The notes: generated by a model not told the origin, from the letters alone. Positions 18,501-27,899 are shown, counted from the first letter of the stretch. The stretch is DNA of 64,000 nucleotides from JBCDGZ01 sp038750655 (GCA_038750655.1 JBCDGZ010000014.1:1-64000), one strand, 5' to 3'. Program-made: numbers and translations.

Positions 18501-19367
18501 CTGCAAGCCTACGGCGAGCGGACGTTCAGTGCAGAGGAAGCCTTGGACGACGGCCATCGAATTTGCTTGGAGGTGCAGCTGAGCGAGCAGGGCATCCACT
18601 TTGATTTCAGCGGTACTTCCGCCGTTCACCCTTATAATCTCAATGCCAACCAATCGATTGTCCACTCTGCGCTGATCTATGTGCTGCGGCTGCTTTGCAA
18701 TCAGGATATTCCACTCAACGAAGGGCTGATGCAGGCCGTTACGCTAGAATTGCCACATAGCTTGCTCCACCCCGAATTTGCGGCCGATCCTCGTCAGTGT
18801 CCAGCCGTTGTGGGGGGCAATACGGAGGTCAGCCAGCGGCTGGTCGATACTTTGCTTAAGGCCCTTGGTCTGGCGGCTTGCAGTCAGGGAACGATGAATA
18901 ATTTATTGTTTGGCAATGACCGTTTTGGGTATTATGAGACGATTGGTGGTGGAGCGGGGGCAGGGCCTGATTTTGCGGGGCGTTCGGCGGTGCACCAGCA
19001 TATGACTAACACGCGGATTACCGATCCGGAGGACTTGGAGTTTCGCTATCCGGTGCGCCTTTGGCGCTTTGCGATCCGGCGGGGTTCCGGGGGGCGAGGA
19101 CGCTGCTACGGTGGAGACGGAATTTTGCGGGAGTTGGAATTTTTGGAGCGGGTGGCGCTGACAGTGTTGACGCAGCATCGGCGGGTAGCGCCCTATGGGA
19201 TGGATGGAGGACAGGAGGGGCAGCGAGGGGAGCAGTATTTGATCAGGAAGGACGGTACGAAGGAGCCCCTGGAAGGGGCGGACAGTCGGCAGATGCAGCC
19301 CGGTGATCGCCTCCTGATGGCTACGCCAGGTGGTGGTGGCTGGGGGCAAGAGACGACAAAGGTTTAA
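15573..19367 (+). CDS. ATP-dependent 5-oxoprolinase (fused HyuA-HyuB)
   Basis: A 1264-residue fusion like eukaryotic OPLAH. The HyuA half (about 1-735) starts with the ATP-binding WVDTGGTFTDCIA and contains GSTKGTNALLERKGAKIALLITKGFADLLAIGTQQRP, TLDMGGTSTDTARFD and VFGGAGGMHACGIAELL. The HyuB half (about 750-1260) contains NIKERLDFSCALLD, ITNHPAYGGSHLPDVTLLS, NRAHHAEIGGSRPGSMPP and GGGAGAGPDFAGRSAVHQHMTNTRITDPEDLE. The IGTQQRPHLF segment favours 5-oxoproline over hydantoin. It would hydrolyse 5-oxoproline to glutamate with ATP. An Nramp-like gene follows after 12 nt. Confidence 0.88.
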   Translation: MQQRQKWQIWVDTGGTFTDCIARDPEGKIWSTKVLSSAALRGRITGALGEKSYQMAINWEVEKAIFKGYELRLLGHADFRAQVVRLDPVEGQVTLDRSLPQGRWPLDFEISAGEEAPILAARIITQTPLASTLPPLDLRLGSTKGTNALLERKGAKIALLITKGFADLLAIGTQQRPHLFQLNIPDPELLYDLVIEVEERLDAKGQILQPLHDTAIEQTLAQLRSTDIEAVAIAFLHAYRNPAHEARMAAACQAAGFPYCSSSAALSPSIKLLPRAQTALVNAYLAPVIGHYLSGIHRSLGAAENSHFRMMTSAGGLIDARRFQPKDSLLSGPAGGVVGAARIAIQLGYPRVLTLDMGGTSTDTARFDQGFDYRYLSDVGGIELANPSMAIETVAAGGGSRCYFDGHQLRVGPESAGAWPGPACYGAGGPLTITDVNLLLGKMEPSRFGIPIDEGAAHRALLALQATINQQTATHYTALELLRGFEQIANEKMAEAIRRISIRKGFAPGDYALLVFGGAGGMHACGIAELLSIDRIVLPYQGGLLSAYGIGQAQIERFVQRQLLLDFEEGQAQLPAILRALSDEALEELRTEGLEAQELTIRQVLVYLRFKGQESSLEVAYEDPKQLRHDFEERYRQLFGHWPNGRKIELESIKVIAATLEQNITKEQEVPTTYQPTAFDYLSPRFEDIQIALYDWADLRGGAQIEGPALLLNKSSTALIEEGWRAEVKTDRNIVLEQSNPSASTAPEMKTAIELELFTNRFKAIAEEMGAQLQRTAFSVNIKERLDFSCALLDQNARLLVNAPHIPVHLGSLGICARLVLAHSPLGPGDVIITNHPAYGGSHLPDVTLLSAVFTTDQTLIGYVINRAHHAEIGGSRPGSMPPDARSLAQEGVVISPTYLVRAGVVQWQIIRDLLEGAEYPTRSIAENLADINAALAALRSGSTALQKLVQQYGLGKVHRYMGLLQAHAATALAHALQAYGERTFSAEEALDDGHRICLEVQLSEQGIHFDFSGTSAVHPYNLNANQSIVHSALIYVLRLLCNQDIPLNEGLMQAVTLELPHSLLHPEFAADPRQCPAVVGGNTEVSQRLVDTLLKALGLAACSQGTMNNLLFGNDRFGYYETIGGGAGAGPDFAGRSAVHQHMTNTRITDPEDLEFRYPVRLWRFAIRRGSGGRGRCYGGDGILRELEFLERVALTVLTQHRRVAPYGMDGGQEGQRGEQYLIRKDGTKEPLEGADSRQMQPGDRLLMATPGGGGWGQETTKV

Positions 19368-19379
19368 CTCAATTTATAG

Positions 19380-20681
19380 ATGGCAAAGATCATTTCTTTC
19401 AAACAGGGCTTACTCAGCGTCCTGTTCTGGTCCATTATTTCGGCGGCTTTTATTGGGCCGGGAACGGTGACGACCGCTGCTAAGGCCGGTGCGACCTTTC
19501 AATTGCAGTTGCTCTGGGCCTTGCTCTTTTCTACCCTGGCAACGATTGTCCTGCAGGAGGCGGCGGCTCGAATTACCATTGCTTCTGGCCAGAGTTTGGG
19601 GCAGATTATTGCGCGGAAGTACGGGGGGCGCAGCGGCTTGAGGTATTTGGTCTTTCTGGCGGTTGCCTTTGGCTGTGCGGCCTATCAGGCGGGCAATATG
19701 CTGGGGGCCGTTTCGGGCTTGATGCTACTTGGGGCTATTCCTGTGGAATTGATTACGCTGTTGCTTGGGCTGGTCTGTGCGACTTTATTGTGGTGGGGAA
19801 ATTATCGGCTGATTGCGGGCTTGCTAGGGATGGTGGTGGCTTTGATGGGGATGGCTTTTATTGTGGTGGCGCTGCGGTCGGACGTTGCGTTGGGGGAGGT
19901 GGTTCGAGCTGCGGTTATTCCGAGTTTGCCTTCGGGTTCTTCGCTGCTGCTGATTGGGTTGATTGGAACGACGATCGTTCCCTACAATCTCTTTCTGGCC
20001 TCCGGCATCAGCAAGGGGCAGGACATGCGGGAAATGCGTATTGGCATCAGCTTGGCGGTGGGCATCGGCGGCTTGATTTCGATTGCCATACTGGTGGTTG
20101 GGACGCAGATCAGCGGAGGCTTTAGCTTTGAAGCCCTGGCAGCGGCGATGGGAGAGCGACTGGGGATTTGGGCGACATTACTGTTTAGCTTTGGGCTTTT
20201 TGCGGCGGGGCTGACTTCTTCGATTACTTCGCCGCTGGCGGCGGCCATCACCGCACAAAGCCTTTTTGCTGAAGACGGCGATTGGGGCAATCGTTCCCGC
20301 AATTTTCGGCTGGTGTGGGGCATCATCTTAACCATTGGTTTGCTCTTCGGATTGACCAATTTCAAGCCGGTTCCCGTCATCATCCTAGCGCAGGCCATTA
20401 ATGGTATTCTGCTGCCCGTAGTGACCATTTTCTTGCTGCTGGCCGTCAACGATCGGGCGATTTTACCAGAACGATTCTGCAATGGTCACCTGGCCAACGC
20501 TGCCATGTTACTGATTGTAGGCTTAAGCTGTTTTTTGGGCTTCAACAACCTTGGAAAAGCCCTATTTAAGTCACTCCCTATCTTAAATCCAGGAGATAGC
20601 CTAACCTGGACCATCAATGCGGTATGGAGTGGAATAATTGTACTTATTCTGGCGAGAAAGGTAATGCTCCGTTCCGCCTAA
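19380..20681 (+). CDS. Nramp-family related transporter with altered substrate motifs
   Basis: A 433-residue protein with about 11 membrane segments and the Nramp fold pattern. TM1 reads FIGPGTVTTAAKAGA where metal-transporting Nramps have DPGN; the metal-binding Asp and Asn are Gly 26 and Thr 29. TM6 reads GTTIVPYNLFLASG where they have MPHN; the metal-binding Met is Val 200 and His is Tyr 202. It therefore probably does not carry Mn/Fe in the usual way. It lies 12 nt after the 5-oxoprolinase gene and looks co-transcribed, so import of 5-oxoproline or a related compound is a reasonable inference. Its 3' end overlaps the convergent LytTR gene by 4 nt. Confidence 0.82.
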   Translation: MAKIISFKQGLLSVLFWSIISAAFIGPGTVTTAAKAGATFQLQLLWALLFSTLATIVLQEAAARITIASGQSLGQIIARKYGGRSGLRYLVFLAVAFGCAAYQAGNMLGAVSGLMLLGAIPVELITLLLGLVCATLLWWGNYRLIAGLLGMVVALMGMAFIVVALRSDVALGEVVRAAVIPSLPSGSSLLLIGLIGTTIVPYNLFLASGISKGQDMREMRIGISLAVGIGGLISIAILVVGTQISGGFSFEALAAAMGERLGIWATLLFSFGLFAAGLTSSITSPLAAAITAQSLFAEDGDWGNRSRNFRLVWGIILTIGLLFGLTNFKPVPVIILAQAINGILLPVVTIFLLLAVNDRAILPERFCNGHLANAAMLLIVGLSCFLGFNNLGKALFKSLPILNPGDSLTWTINAVWSGIIVLILARKVMLRSA

Positions 20682-21421
20682 AGGCGTTCTATTCTTTCCA
20701 AAAATTCCTTCTTGCGCGTCTCGCTCAGTACCAAGCTGACCCCACTGCTGAGAGTGATCATGGGACTTTTCTGCCGCCCGTATTTGCGCACGTGATTAAG
20801 GTTGATCAAGTTAGAACGATTGATGCGGAAAAAATTAAATTCTTCCAATAATTCAGAATAGACTTTAAGGGTTTTGGAAATGACGACTTTATCGCTGCTG
20901 ATGAGGTGAAAAACCGTGTAGTTGCCTTGGGCCTCGCAGTGAATGATTTCTTTAAGCTCAATAAAAATATAGCCATCATTGGTGGGCAAGGCGAGCTTAT
21001 TGATGAAGTTGTTCAGGTTTTCGCGCAACAGATTAATGCGTCGAGATGATTTTTCGTACTGCCGCTTTTCGGCTACCTTTTTGATAGACTCGCGCAGTTC
21101 TTCCAGATTGATTGGCTTGAGCAGATAATCAATCGCTGCGAATCGGAAGGCCCTTACTGCGTATTGGTTGTAGGCAGTGGTGAAGATGATGTCAAAATCG
21201 GGGGATTCGAAATAATCGAATAGTTTGAAGCCGTTCTGTTCCGGCATTTCAATATCCAGAAAGACCAGATCAGGCTGGTATTCCCGGATGGCGGTGACTG
21301 CAGTTTTAACAGAATCGACCTGTTCAACGACTTTGACCCCTTCGCAAAAATTGGTGATCATGTTGAATAGGGTGATCCTGCTATTATCTTCGTCTTCGAC
21401 GATAATAGCCTTAAGATCCAT
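20678..21421 (-). CDS. LytTR-family response regulator
   Basis: A 247-residue two-component regulator. The receiver domain (about 4-120) has the acidic pair VEDED, the phosphoacceptor Asp in DLVFLDIEMPEQNGF (about residue 57), TTAY and LLKP. The LytTR DNA-binding domain (about 140-245) has GYIFIELKEIIHCEAQGNYTVFHL, FFRINRSNLINLNHV and a final SLVLSETRKKEFLERI. It starts 32 nt after the histidine kinase gene, its likely partner. Confidence 0.93.
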   Translation of the reverse strand: MDLKAIIVEDEDNSRITLFNMITNFCEGVKVVEQVDSVKTAVTAIREYQPDLVFLDIEMPEQNGFKLFDYFESPDFDIIFTTAYNQYAVRAFRFAAIDYLLKPINLEELRESIKKVAEKRQYEKSSRRINLLRENLNNFINKLALPTNDGYIFIELKEIIHCEAQGNYTVFHLISSDKVVISKTLKVYSELLEEFNFFRINRSNLINLNHVRKYGRQKSPMITLSSGVSLVLSETRKKEFLERIERL

Positions 21422-21453
21422 ATGCCTTTTGTTTATCCGCTAGAGAGCAATAA

Positions 21454-24417
21454 TTACAGTTCGCAGCTGATCCGGATGGTTACCCGGGTGCCGGAGGCCT
21501 TACCCGCTGCATCCTGTAAGTCAGTAATATCCATTCCTGCGGTTGTATGCTGGCTGGCCATTTCTTCTAGATTGATAATAGCCAACCGTTCTCGTGTCGT
21601 TTTTAGGCCGGAAGACTCATATTCTCTGGGCCGCCATTCATTGAATTGACGGGCTTTTTCCCTTCCCACGCCGTTGTCTTCGACCGTACAGAGGAGTTGA
21701 TCAGACTCTTTTGTAAAGTGAAGGAGGAGGCGACCGTTATCTTTTTTGTGCAACAAGCCATGCTTAAACGCATTTTCAACAACTGGTTGAATTAATAACG
21801 GCGGAATTTTAATGCTTTCTGCCTTTTCGGTTAATGTATCATCGACATCAATTGTGACATCGATTTTGTTCTTGAAACGAAGCCCTTCAAGCTCCAAATA
21901 TAATTTTAAAAAATCAAGTTCTTCCTCTAAGCTAATTAGTTTTTTCTTGGAATGTTCAAAGATCATGCGAATGAGTCGGGCAAAACGGGCCAGATAGATC
22001 ATCGCCTGTTCTTGCTCATTGGTAGTCAAGTACTTTTGAATCGCGTTGAGGGCATTGAAGACAAAGTGCGGATTCATCTGAACTTGCAAGGCCTGCATGC
22101 GCAACTCATTGACCTTCTCCTTGAAAGCCATCTGTTCCTTTTCCTTGCGGCGAATATTAATGAGACGAAGATAAAAAATTAATGCCATGCCTGTGACGCT
22201 AAAAATGATAGCTAATAGCCGAAACCACAAAGTTTGCCACCAGGGAGGAGCAATAACAAAACTCAGTCGGGCTGCCTGCTCACTGGCTACACCATCCTCA
22301 TTCACCGCCACCACTTCGAAGGTATACGCATTGGGGTTGAGCGCCGGATAGCGTACAAACTCAGTTGTCGTCTCCACCCAGTTGGTATCCACGCCCAGCA
22401 TTCGATAACGATAGCTCGACTGGCCTCGGGCCCTCAGGGCGATTCCCTTGAAAGCGATATAAAGATTATTCTGATTGTAAGGCAGCTGATAGCTCTCTTG
22501 CAAAAGCGTATCTTGCTCCCAAATCTTTACTTGCGTAATACGAATGGGCGGAGCCACCTTGTTCTGCTGAATCGCTGATTTGGGAAAGCTGGTTAGCCCC
22601 CTTGGCGTCCCTACCCAAACCCGATCTCCCTTAGTCGCAATGGCGGTCACTTCATTGGTGGGCAGGCCATCCAGGGTATTGATCAGCGCGATGCTATTGC
22701 TCTCCAGATCTAAATAGTTTACCCCTTTATTGCCCCCTACCCAGAGCTTCTGCTGTTCATCAATAAAAAGCGTCTGGCACTTATCGCTAGCTAGTCCCTC
22801 CTGCCTGCGATAGCGCGCCACCACCTGGTCATTCTTAATGCCAATAAGCCCATCACTCTGCGTCCCAAACCAAAGCGTCGAATCGGCGGCTAATGCTATA
22901 CAGTTGACACTATACTTCTGATGCCGCCCTTCTTCCAAAAAAGGGCTAATACTATCTCTGGAGGTATAGATGCCCTGTGTCGTCCCGAACCATATGTTGC
23001 CCTGATGATCCTTAATTAAGTCATAAGTTCTTTGTTTAACTAGCGAATTATTTTTGTTGAGGGAAGGGTAATCTTTCGGGAGCGGTCGATCCAATAAAGC
23101 TATGGGCATCCAGATAGTATTGGTAGGGCCTGCCACATATAGGCGCTTGGCTTCCTCGTCAATTAGCAGCTCCTTGGCTCCAACCTTAGGCCAGTAGTTG
23201 ATCAGCTTTAGCTCCGAGTCTAGCTTATAGATGCCAAAGTCACTACTCAGGTAGACTTCTCTCTGGGGCGTAGTAAGAATATCTGTTATTCTAGCATCCT
23301 GATCAGGAAGCGTAATCGTTTTAAGAATTTCCCCTGAACTGTTGAAGACGCTTATGACCTTACTGTTATGACCAACATAGATTAAATCGCTATCGGGGAC
23401 GGGATAAATATCACTGATCCGTTGGTCTGGTAATCGGGTATTATTTTGTGTGTAGACCTCGAAAGCCATAGAAGGAATGATATAAACGCCATTGTCTGTC
23501 GTCCCTACCCAATAATTTCCTTCTCTATCCTTAGTAATAACATTACAATAAATACTGGATAGTATCTTTGGAGACTTGTCTTTGCTATTGGCACTGTACC
23601 TAACCATCCCTTTTTTTGTCAGTATCCAAATATCCTCATCAATGATGTGTAGACCATTAATAGCGTCTTTACTTTCGTAGAGGGTTGAGGAATTATCCCC
23701 CTGATAGGCGTAGGCGGTATTCTCTGTCTGAAATATAATGAACTGGTCATTGAAACTTTGTACCATCTTATTGTAGGATTGCCGGATAGGGTACCCCTTG
23801 CCTGGACCAATTTCGTAGCTTGATGGATTTATCGGGTGTATGCTCTGTGATCCCCAAAGATTAGGGAACCAACTGACAAGGCGCATAGTGTCCTGATGCG
23901 AAAATAAAAACCGTGCAGGTGCAGAGAATTCATGCCGCCGGATAGGAGTGAATTTTTCATCTAATTCATAGATGGTGCATCCATAGACAGGTTTTCTTTT
24001 GAATATAACCATGCGATCATGTACAAAATCTATCTCTGAGACATTGGTGGTATCTATAAAAACACCCTCCTTGTAAATCCCTATTTGTCCGTCTTTACAA
24101 TAGGCAAGCTGCCCCTCTAAGTTATTGAAAAATAAGGTGTTGGAAGGATTGACTCGGACTTGCAGAATTTCGTTACCCTTTAGAAGCGGGCTGTTAAAGA
24201 CCTTAATTTCTTTCCCATCATAGCGACACAAACCGTTGCTGGTTCCCATCCAGATATAGCCCTTGTGATCCTGAATGATTTTGTAGACCGTCATACTGGG
24301 CAGGCCATCCTCATCCGTCAATTGCCAGTAGACCGGATCTTGCGCAGCGGCCGAACCCCCGAAGCAAATGATCAGCAACAAGAGCAGACGATATGTAAAT
24401 GTTAAAGTTTTGAGCAC
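21454..24417 (-). CDS. Sensor histidine kinase with two-component-regulator beta-propeller and YXYXY domains
   Basis: A 987-residue membrane sensor. The order is: signal peptide (about 1-25); extracytoplasmic propeller repeats (about 35-640, GYIWMGTSNGLCRYDGKE, GNYWVGTTDNGVYIIP, GNIWFGTTQGIYTS, DRVWVGTPRGLTSFP); a Y_Y_Y domain (about 650-740); one transmembrane segment (about 750-775); then a His_kinase domain with the phosphoacceptor in QMNPHFVFNALNAIQKYL; and HATPase_c (VENAFKHGLL, DNGVGREKA). It resembles the sensor part of SusR-like hybrid systems, but the regulator is separate (LytTR, downstream). No SusCD or glycosidase gene is nearby, so the ligand is unknown. Confidence 0.92.
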   Translation of the reverse strand: MLKTLTFTYRLLLLLIICFGGSAAAQDPVYWQLTDEDGLPSMTVYKIIQDHKGYIWMGTSNGLCRYDGKEIKVFNSPLLKGNEILQVRVNPSNTLFFNNLEGQLAYCKDGQIGIYKEGVFIDTTNVSEIDFVHDRMVIFKRKPVYGCTIYELDEKFTPIRRHEFSAPARFLFSHQDTMRLVSWFPNLWGSQSIHPINPSSYEIGPGKGYPIRQSYNKMVQSFNDQFIIFQTENTAYAYQGDNSSTLYESKDAINGLHIIDEDIWILTKKGMVRYSANSKDKSPKILSSIYCNVITKDREGNYWVGTTDNGVYIIPSMAFEVYTQNNTRLPDQRISDIYPVPDSDLIYVGHNSKVISVFNSSGEILKTITLPDQDARITDILTTPQREVYLSSDFGIYKLDSELKLINYWPKVGAKELLIDEEAKRLYVAGPTNTIWMPIALLDRPLPKDYPSLNKNNSLVKQRTYDLIKDHQGNIWFGTTQGIYTSRDSISPFLEEGRHQKYSVNCIALAADSTLWFGTQSDGLIGIKNDQVVARYRRQEGLASDKCQTLFIDEQQKLWVGGNKGVNYLDLESNSIALINTLDGLPTNEVTAIATKGDRVWVGTPRGLTSFPKSAIQQNKVAPPIRITQVKIWEQDTLLQESYQLPYNQNNLYIAFKGIALRARGQSSYRYRMLGVDTNWVETTTEFVRYPALNPNAYTFEVVAVNEDGVASEQAARLSFVIAPPWWQTLWFRLLAIIFSVTGMALIFYLRLINIRRKEKEQMAFKEKVNELRMQALQVQMNPHFVFNALNAIQKYLTTNEQEQAMIYLARFARLIRMIFEHSKKKLISLEEELDFLKLYLELEGLRFKNKIDVTIDVDDTLTEKAESIKIPPLLIQPVVENAFKHGLLHKKDNGRLLLHFTKESDQLLCTVEDNGVGREKARQFNEWRPREYESSGLKTTRERLAIINLEEMASQHTTAGMDITDLQDAAGKASGTRVTIRISCEL

Positions 24418-24436
24418 AGCATTCCTTTTGCTGCTC

Positions 24437-24468
24437 CCAAGATAGGCAGATTGTATTTAATAAACCAA
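24437..24468 (-). promoter_or_regulatory. Possible promoter of the histidine kinase/LytTR pair
   Basis: Minus strand: TTG (24468-24466), 21 nt, TATCTTGG (24444-24437), one mismatch to TAnnTTTG. It is close to the ATG at 24417. I see no gene or other element in the rest of the 280-nt gap 24418-24697. Confidence 0.35.
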
Positions 24469-24697
24469 AAGCAGGGTTCATCCCGTGGCAGGGGGTGTTC
24501 ACTCATTATTGCTTGTTTGGAAGGACTTAAAGTGGCAATTTGTGAACAAATCCAATGAAAATATAAAGTTGTAATTACCCCAGGTTGTGGCGCTCCATAC
24601 CCTGTACCCAATAATCCATAATGATGAGATCAGAAGCAGTTGGTGACTTGTAATACTATTGATTACAAGCCACTTAACTGCCGATCCGTCTTTCCCC

Positions 24698-27600
24698 CTA
24701 CCACCCAGGGACGATGTTAACACCAAATACCCCTCTGGTATTTTCCTGGAGCGGAATGGCGTAGTAGGGCTCTAAAATCAAAGCTCCGAATACATTGATG
24801 CGCATCGACAAACCTGCGCTGAATATCGGCTGTGGCCGTATCGTATTCGGGCTATCTGGATCTGTACCAAAATCACTGAAATCATTCCAGGCCACCCCAC
24901 CATCTACAAAGAAAGCCAGTTCGCTGAACAAGAACTTGGAAGGGATCAGCGCCAATTGACTCGGCCCGGTAAATGGCATTCGTACCTCAAAATTACTGAT
25001 GAACATCTTGCTGCCGACCAGTTCGTTGACCGTCAAATCCCAGTCCTGGAACCGATCGAAAGCATTGATGCCGTAGCCCCGCACAAAGATGGGATTACCC
25101 ACGTACTGGGCATTGATCTGCCCGGCATTCTCGCCGTAGTTGCCCCGGTGCAAGGCTCGGAAGCCAAGGCTGAAAGGCTTGAGGTGAACGTATTTTCGAA
25201 AATCGGCAGTGAGGCGGTAAAAGTCCCAGCGGCCAAAGAATTTCTCTACCCCTAGCCGATAACGATGGCCTTTGATGGGCGAGGCGATACCGAAGAAGGA
25301 GTTGTCACCGACGTAGGCGGCGTTGATGCTGGCCAGCATAAAGGGGTCGGGGGCTTCTAGCCGCTCGCGATCGCGGGTCAGCAGGCGGCCAAAGTCATCG
25401 TAGTAATTGTTAAAGCGATCGATGCGGTAGCTGTAGCGGCTGAGGGCTCCCCCTATCTCGATCCGCTGGGTCTTCGACAGCGGCAACTGTGCAAACACCC
25501 CCGCTTGATCCTCAAAAATCCGCACCAAATCCGAAACCACCCGATTGGCCAAAATGCTGCCTCCATCTCCTACGCTCAAGGTGTCTACCCCCGCAAAGAA
25601 GGAGCTGCCCGTTCGAAACGGAATGTGCGATAGGCGTGCCCCCCAGGTAATCCGGCTTTTGCGATTGATGTATAAGGCCTGCCCGCCGAAGTCCTGAATC
25701 TCGCCGTTTAGAGAGACGCCGGTGTACAGCTGGTTGTTACCTAGAATGTCGCTGAAGAGCAGGTCAACACCGCCGGCCAGGCCGGCCGTCGTCCCAAAAA
25801 TATCGCTGTTTCCAACGCCCACCCCGGCTCCACCACCGATGTAATCCAAGCGAAACTGCGGGCGATAGTCCTGGCTGCCGAAGGCGGTCGAGGAGAGCAA
25901 GGGCAGTTGGTCGATCGCTTCCAAATTGGCATTGATAATGTCGGTCCTGCCCAGGCCCGCAATCGGTAAGGTAGCGGCAGCGTAAGAAACCGAATCGCTG
26001 GTCACTAGCTCCCCCTCTAGCTTCTCGGTGGAGGCTTGGTAGATGGTGTAGCCCTTGTTGTAGTAATGCGAGAAGAGGAGGCGATCACGCTTGCGCGCGG
26101 CGGTAATCGCTGGAGCATATTTGGTGATTCCGCTGACCCCGGTCATAAAGTCAGTCAGCTGGTAAACAGCCCCCTCGCTGGGAATGTATTTGTAGATGTT
26201 GCGGTAGCCATCTCGATCGGAGACAAAAAGGACGTTTTGCTCGTGATCGAAGACGGGGTTTAGATTGTCTGCCCCTTCGAAGATGGCCAAGTTAGAGACC
26301 GTGCCTTGGTCGACGTTGAGGCTAGCCAGGTTGAAAGTCCACTTGCCGTTGCTGCGGCCGCGCTTGTGGCTGAGTCGGTCGGTGGCGAAGATGACATGCT
26401 GGCCGTCGGCTGACCAACTGGGTTGTATGGCGGCGTAGTGATCGTCGGTTAGTTGCCGAACTTTTCTGGTTTTTAGGTTCAGCAGATAGAGGTCGTTTTG
26501 GCCATTGACTAGCCCGGAGACGAGGATGTGCTTCCCGTCGGGTGCCCAGGCGGGGTTGGTGAAGGCGGGTACGCCCTCGATGGCAATTTCTTCGATGGTT
26601 TTGCCCGTTTCTACCTCTTTGATGATCAGGATATTTTGCCCTTTACGTACTGCGGTGAAGGCAAAGGACTTACTGTTGGGCGACCAGGTTCCCGCCGATT
26701 CAATGGCTTTAAAGGCATCGATATGGCCTTCCTTGGTGGTGCTGGCCACCCGGCGGATGACCTTCCCGGAGCGGGCATCGGCCAGGAAGAGATCGAGGGA
26801 AAAGAGGTTTTTTTCTGAAAAGAAGATCACGTAGCGACCATTTGGGCTCAGTACTGGTGAAATATTGAGCTTACCGGCATTGCGTTCTGAAAGTAGCCGC
26901 TTGCCCGAAAACTGTTCTCTCTTGGCGGGGAGTATGCTCTGGTAATGGGTTTTGATGGAGGCGACCCATTGGCCGGAGAGGGTTTCGAGATTGGTTTTGA
27001 GCACTCGGCGGCAGGCCTCTTCGAGGCCGTACTTGGCGGTACCCATGAAGAAGGGTTCAATGATGTCGTCGCCGTAGAGGCCCGTGAGGAAGGCCCAGAA
27101 AGCTTGGCCGTAGCGGTAGGGGAAATACCGGGGATTGTTTAAATCTTTGATGCTGGGAATGTCATTATTGAGTACGGCATCCCGCATCCACATGGCGGTA
27201 TGGGCATCCACTCTTCCGATCGACATGTATTCTGCCATTCCCTCCACGAGCCAAAGCGGCAGGTTGGCGATAGAGCGCAGCGAGGTCGAATCGCCATTGA
27301 TCAACATACGGTATTGAAAAGCGTGAACAAGTTCGTGCCCCAGGACATGATGAGTTTGCTGTCGCGTCATCGCCAGCGGCATAATGACTCGATTTTTCAA
27401 ACTTTCTGTCACCCCGCCGGTACCGTCACCAATGTTACCACTGATGGTATTGGTTTGTTGAAAATCGGCGTGGTCGTTATAAAAGATCAGCGGATTTTTT
27501 TTCGAAAAAGTATCCTTCAATACGGATTGATGCATGTGGTACCACTGCTCGCTGTATTGGGCCAGCTCGTTGAGCAATGCTGGATTGTCGAGGTAGTGGT

Positions 27601-27745
27601 AGAGTTCGAAATTAGGGGACTGGTAGACTTCAAAATCAAACTTTTCGTAGTGGGGCTTATTTCTTCCGAAATACTGAGCGTAGGTAAAATTGAAAGTGAA
27701 AATCAAGAAACCAAACAAGAGGAAACGGATGCGGATAATATGCAT
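24698..27745 (-). CDS. Surface protein: gluzincin peptidase + TolB-like propeller + outer-membrane barrel
   Basis: A 1015-residue exported protein (signal peptide about 1-23). Residues about 35-270 form a peptidase-MA-like domain with the zinc motif HELVH (137-141) and the downstream Glu in WLVEGMAEYM. Residues about 290-600 are PD40/TolB-like repeats (SPNGRYVIFFSEKNLFSLDLFLADARSGKVIRRV, APDGKHILVSG, SADGQHVIFATD, NPVFDHEQNVLFVSDRDGYRNIY). Residues about 640-1015 are alternating beta strands typical of an Omp85/BamA-type barrel, ending VFGVNIVPGW with an aromatic C-terminal residue. It would sit in the outer membrane with the peptidase outside or in the periplasm. Substrate unknown. Confidence 0.85.
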   Translation of the reverse strand: MHIIRIRFLLFGFLIFTFNFTYAQYFGRNKPHYEKFDFEVYQSPNFELYHYLDNPALLNELAQYSEQWYHMHQSVLKDTFSKKNPLIFYNDHADFQQTNTISGNIGDGTGGVTESLKNRVIMPLAMTRQQTHHVLGHELVHAFQYRMLINGDSTSLRSIANLPLWLVEGMAEYMSIGRVDAHTAMWMRDAVLNNDIPSIKDLNNPRYFPYRYGQAFWAFLTGLYGDDIIEPFFMGTAKYGLEEACRRVLKTNLETLSGQWVASIKTHYQSILPAKREQFSGKRLLSERNAGKLNISPVLSPNGRYVIFFSEKNLFSLDLFLADARSGKVIRRVASTTKEGHIDAFKAIESAGTWSPNSKSFAFTAVRKGQNILIIKEVETGKTIEEIAIEGVPAFTNPAWAPDGKHILVSGLVNGQNDLYLLNLKTRKVRQLTDDHYAAIQPSWSADGQHVIFATDRLSHKRGRSNGKWTFNLASLNVDQGTVSNLAIFEGADNLNPVFDHEQNVLFVSDRDGYRNIYKYIPSEGAVYQLTDFMTGVSGITKYAPAITAARKRDRLLFSHYYNKGYTIYQASTEKLEGELVTSDSVSYAAATLPIAGLGRTDIINANLEAIDQLPLLSSTAFGSQDYRPQFRLDYIGGGAGVGVGNSDIFGTTAGLAGGVDLLFSDILGNNQLYTGVSLNGEIQDFGGQALYINRKSRITWGARLSHIPFRTGSSFFAGVDTLSVGDGGSILANRVVSDLVRIFEDQAGVFAQLPLSKTQRIEIGGALSRYSYRIDRFNNYYDDFGRLLTRDRERLEAPDPFMLASINAAYVGDNSFFGIASPIKGHRYRLGVEKFFGRWDFYRLTADFRKYVHLKPFSLGFRALHRGNYGENAGQINAQYVGNPIFVRGYGINAFDRFQDWDLTVNELVGSKMFISNFEVRMPFTGPSQLALIPSKFLFSELAFFVDGGVAWNDFSDFGTDPDSPNTIRPQPIFSAGLSMRINVFGALILEPYYAIPLQENTRGVFGVNIVPGW

Positions 27746-27899
27746 AATCGACTGTTTTTATTGGGAATTATAATCAGTGCCTTTATTAAATAAATCCTCA
27801 TCTCGTCTTAAAAATTATTAAGGCGTCGTTAAAGTAATCTTAAGGTCAATGATTTTGTATAAATGCTTACATTTACGATTGAGACCAAAATATGCCTCG

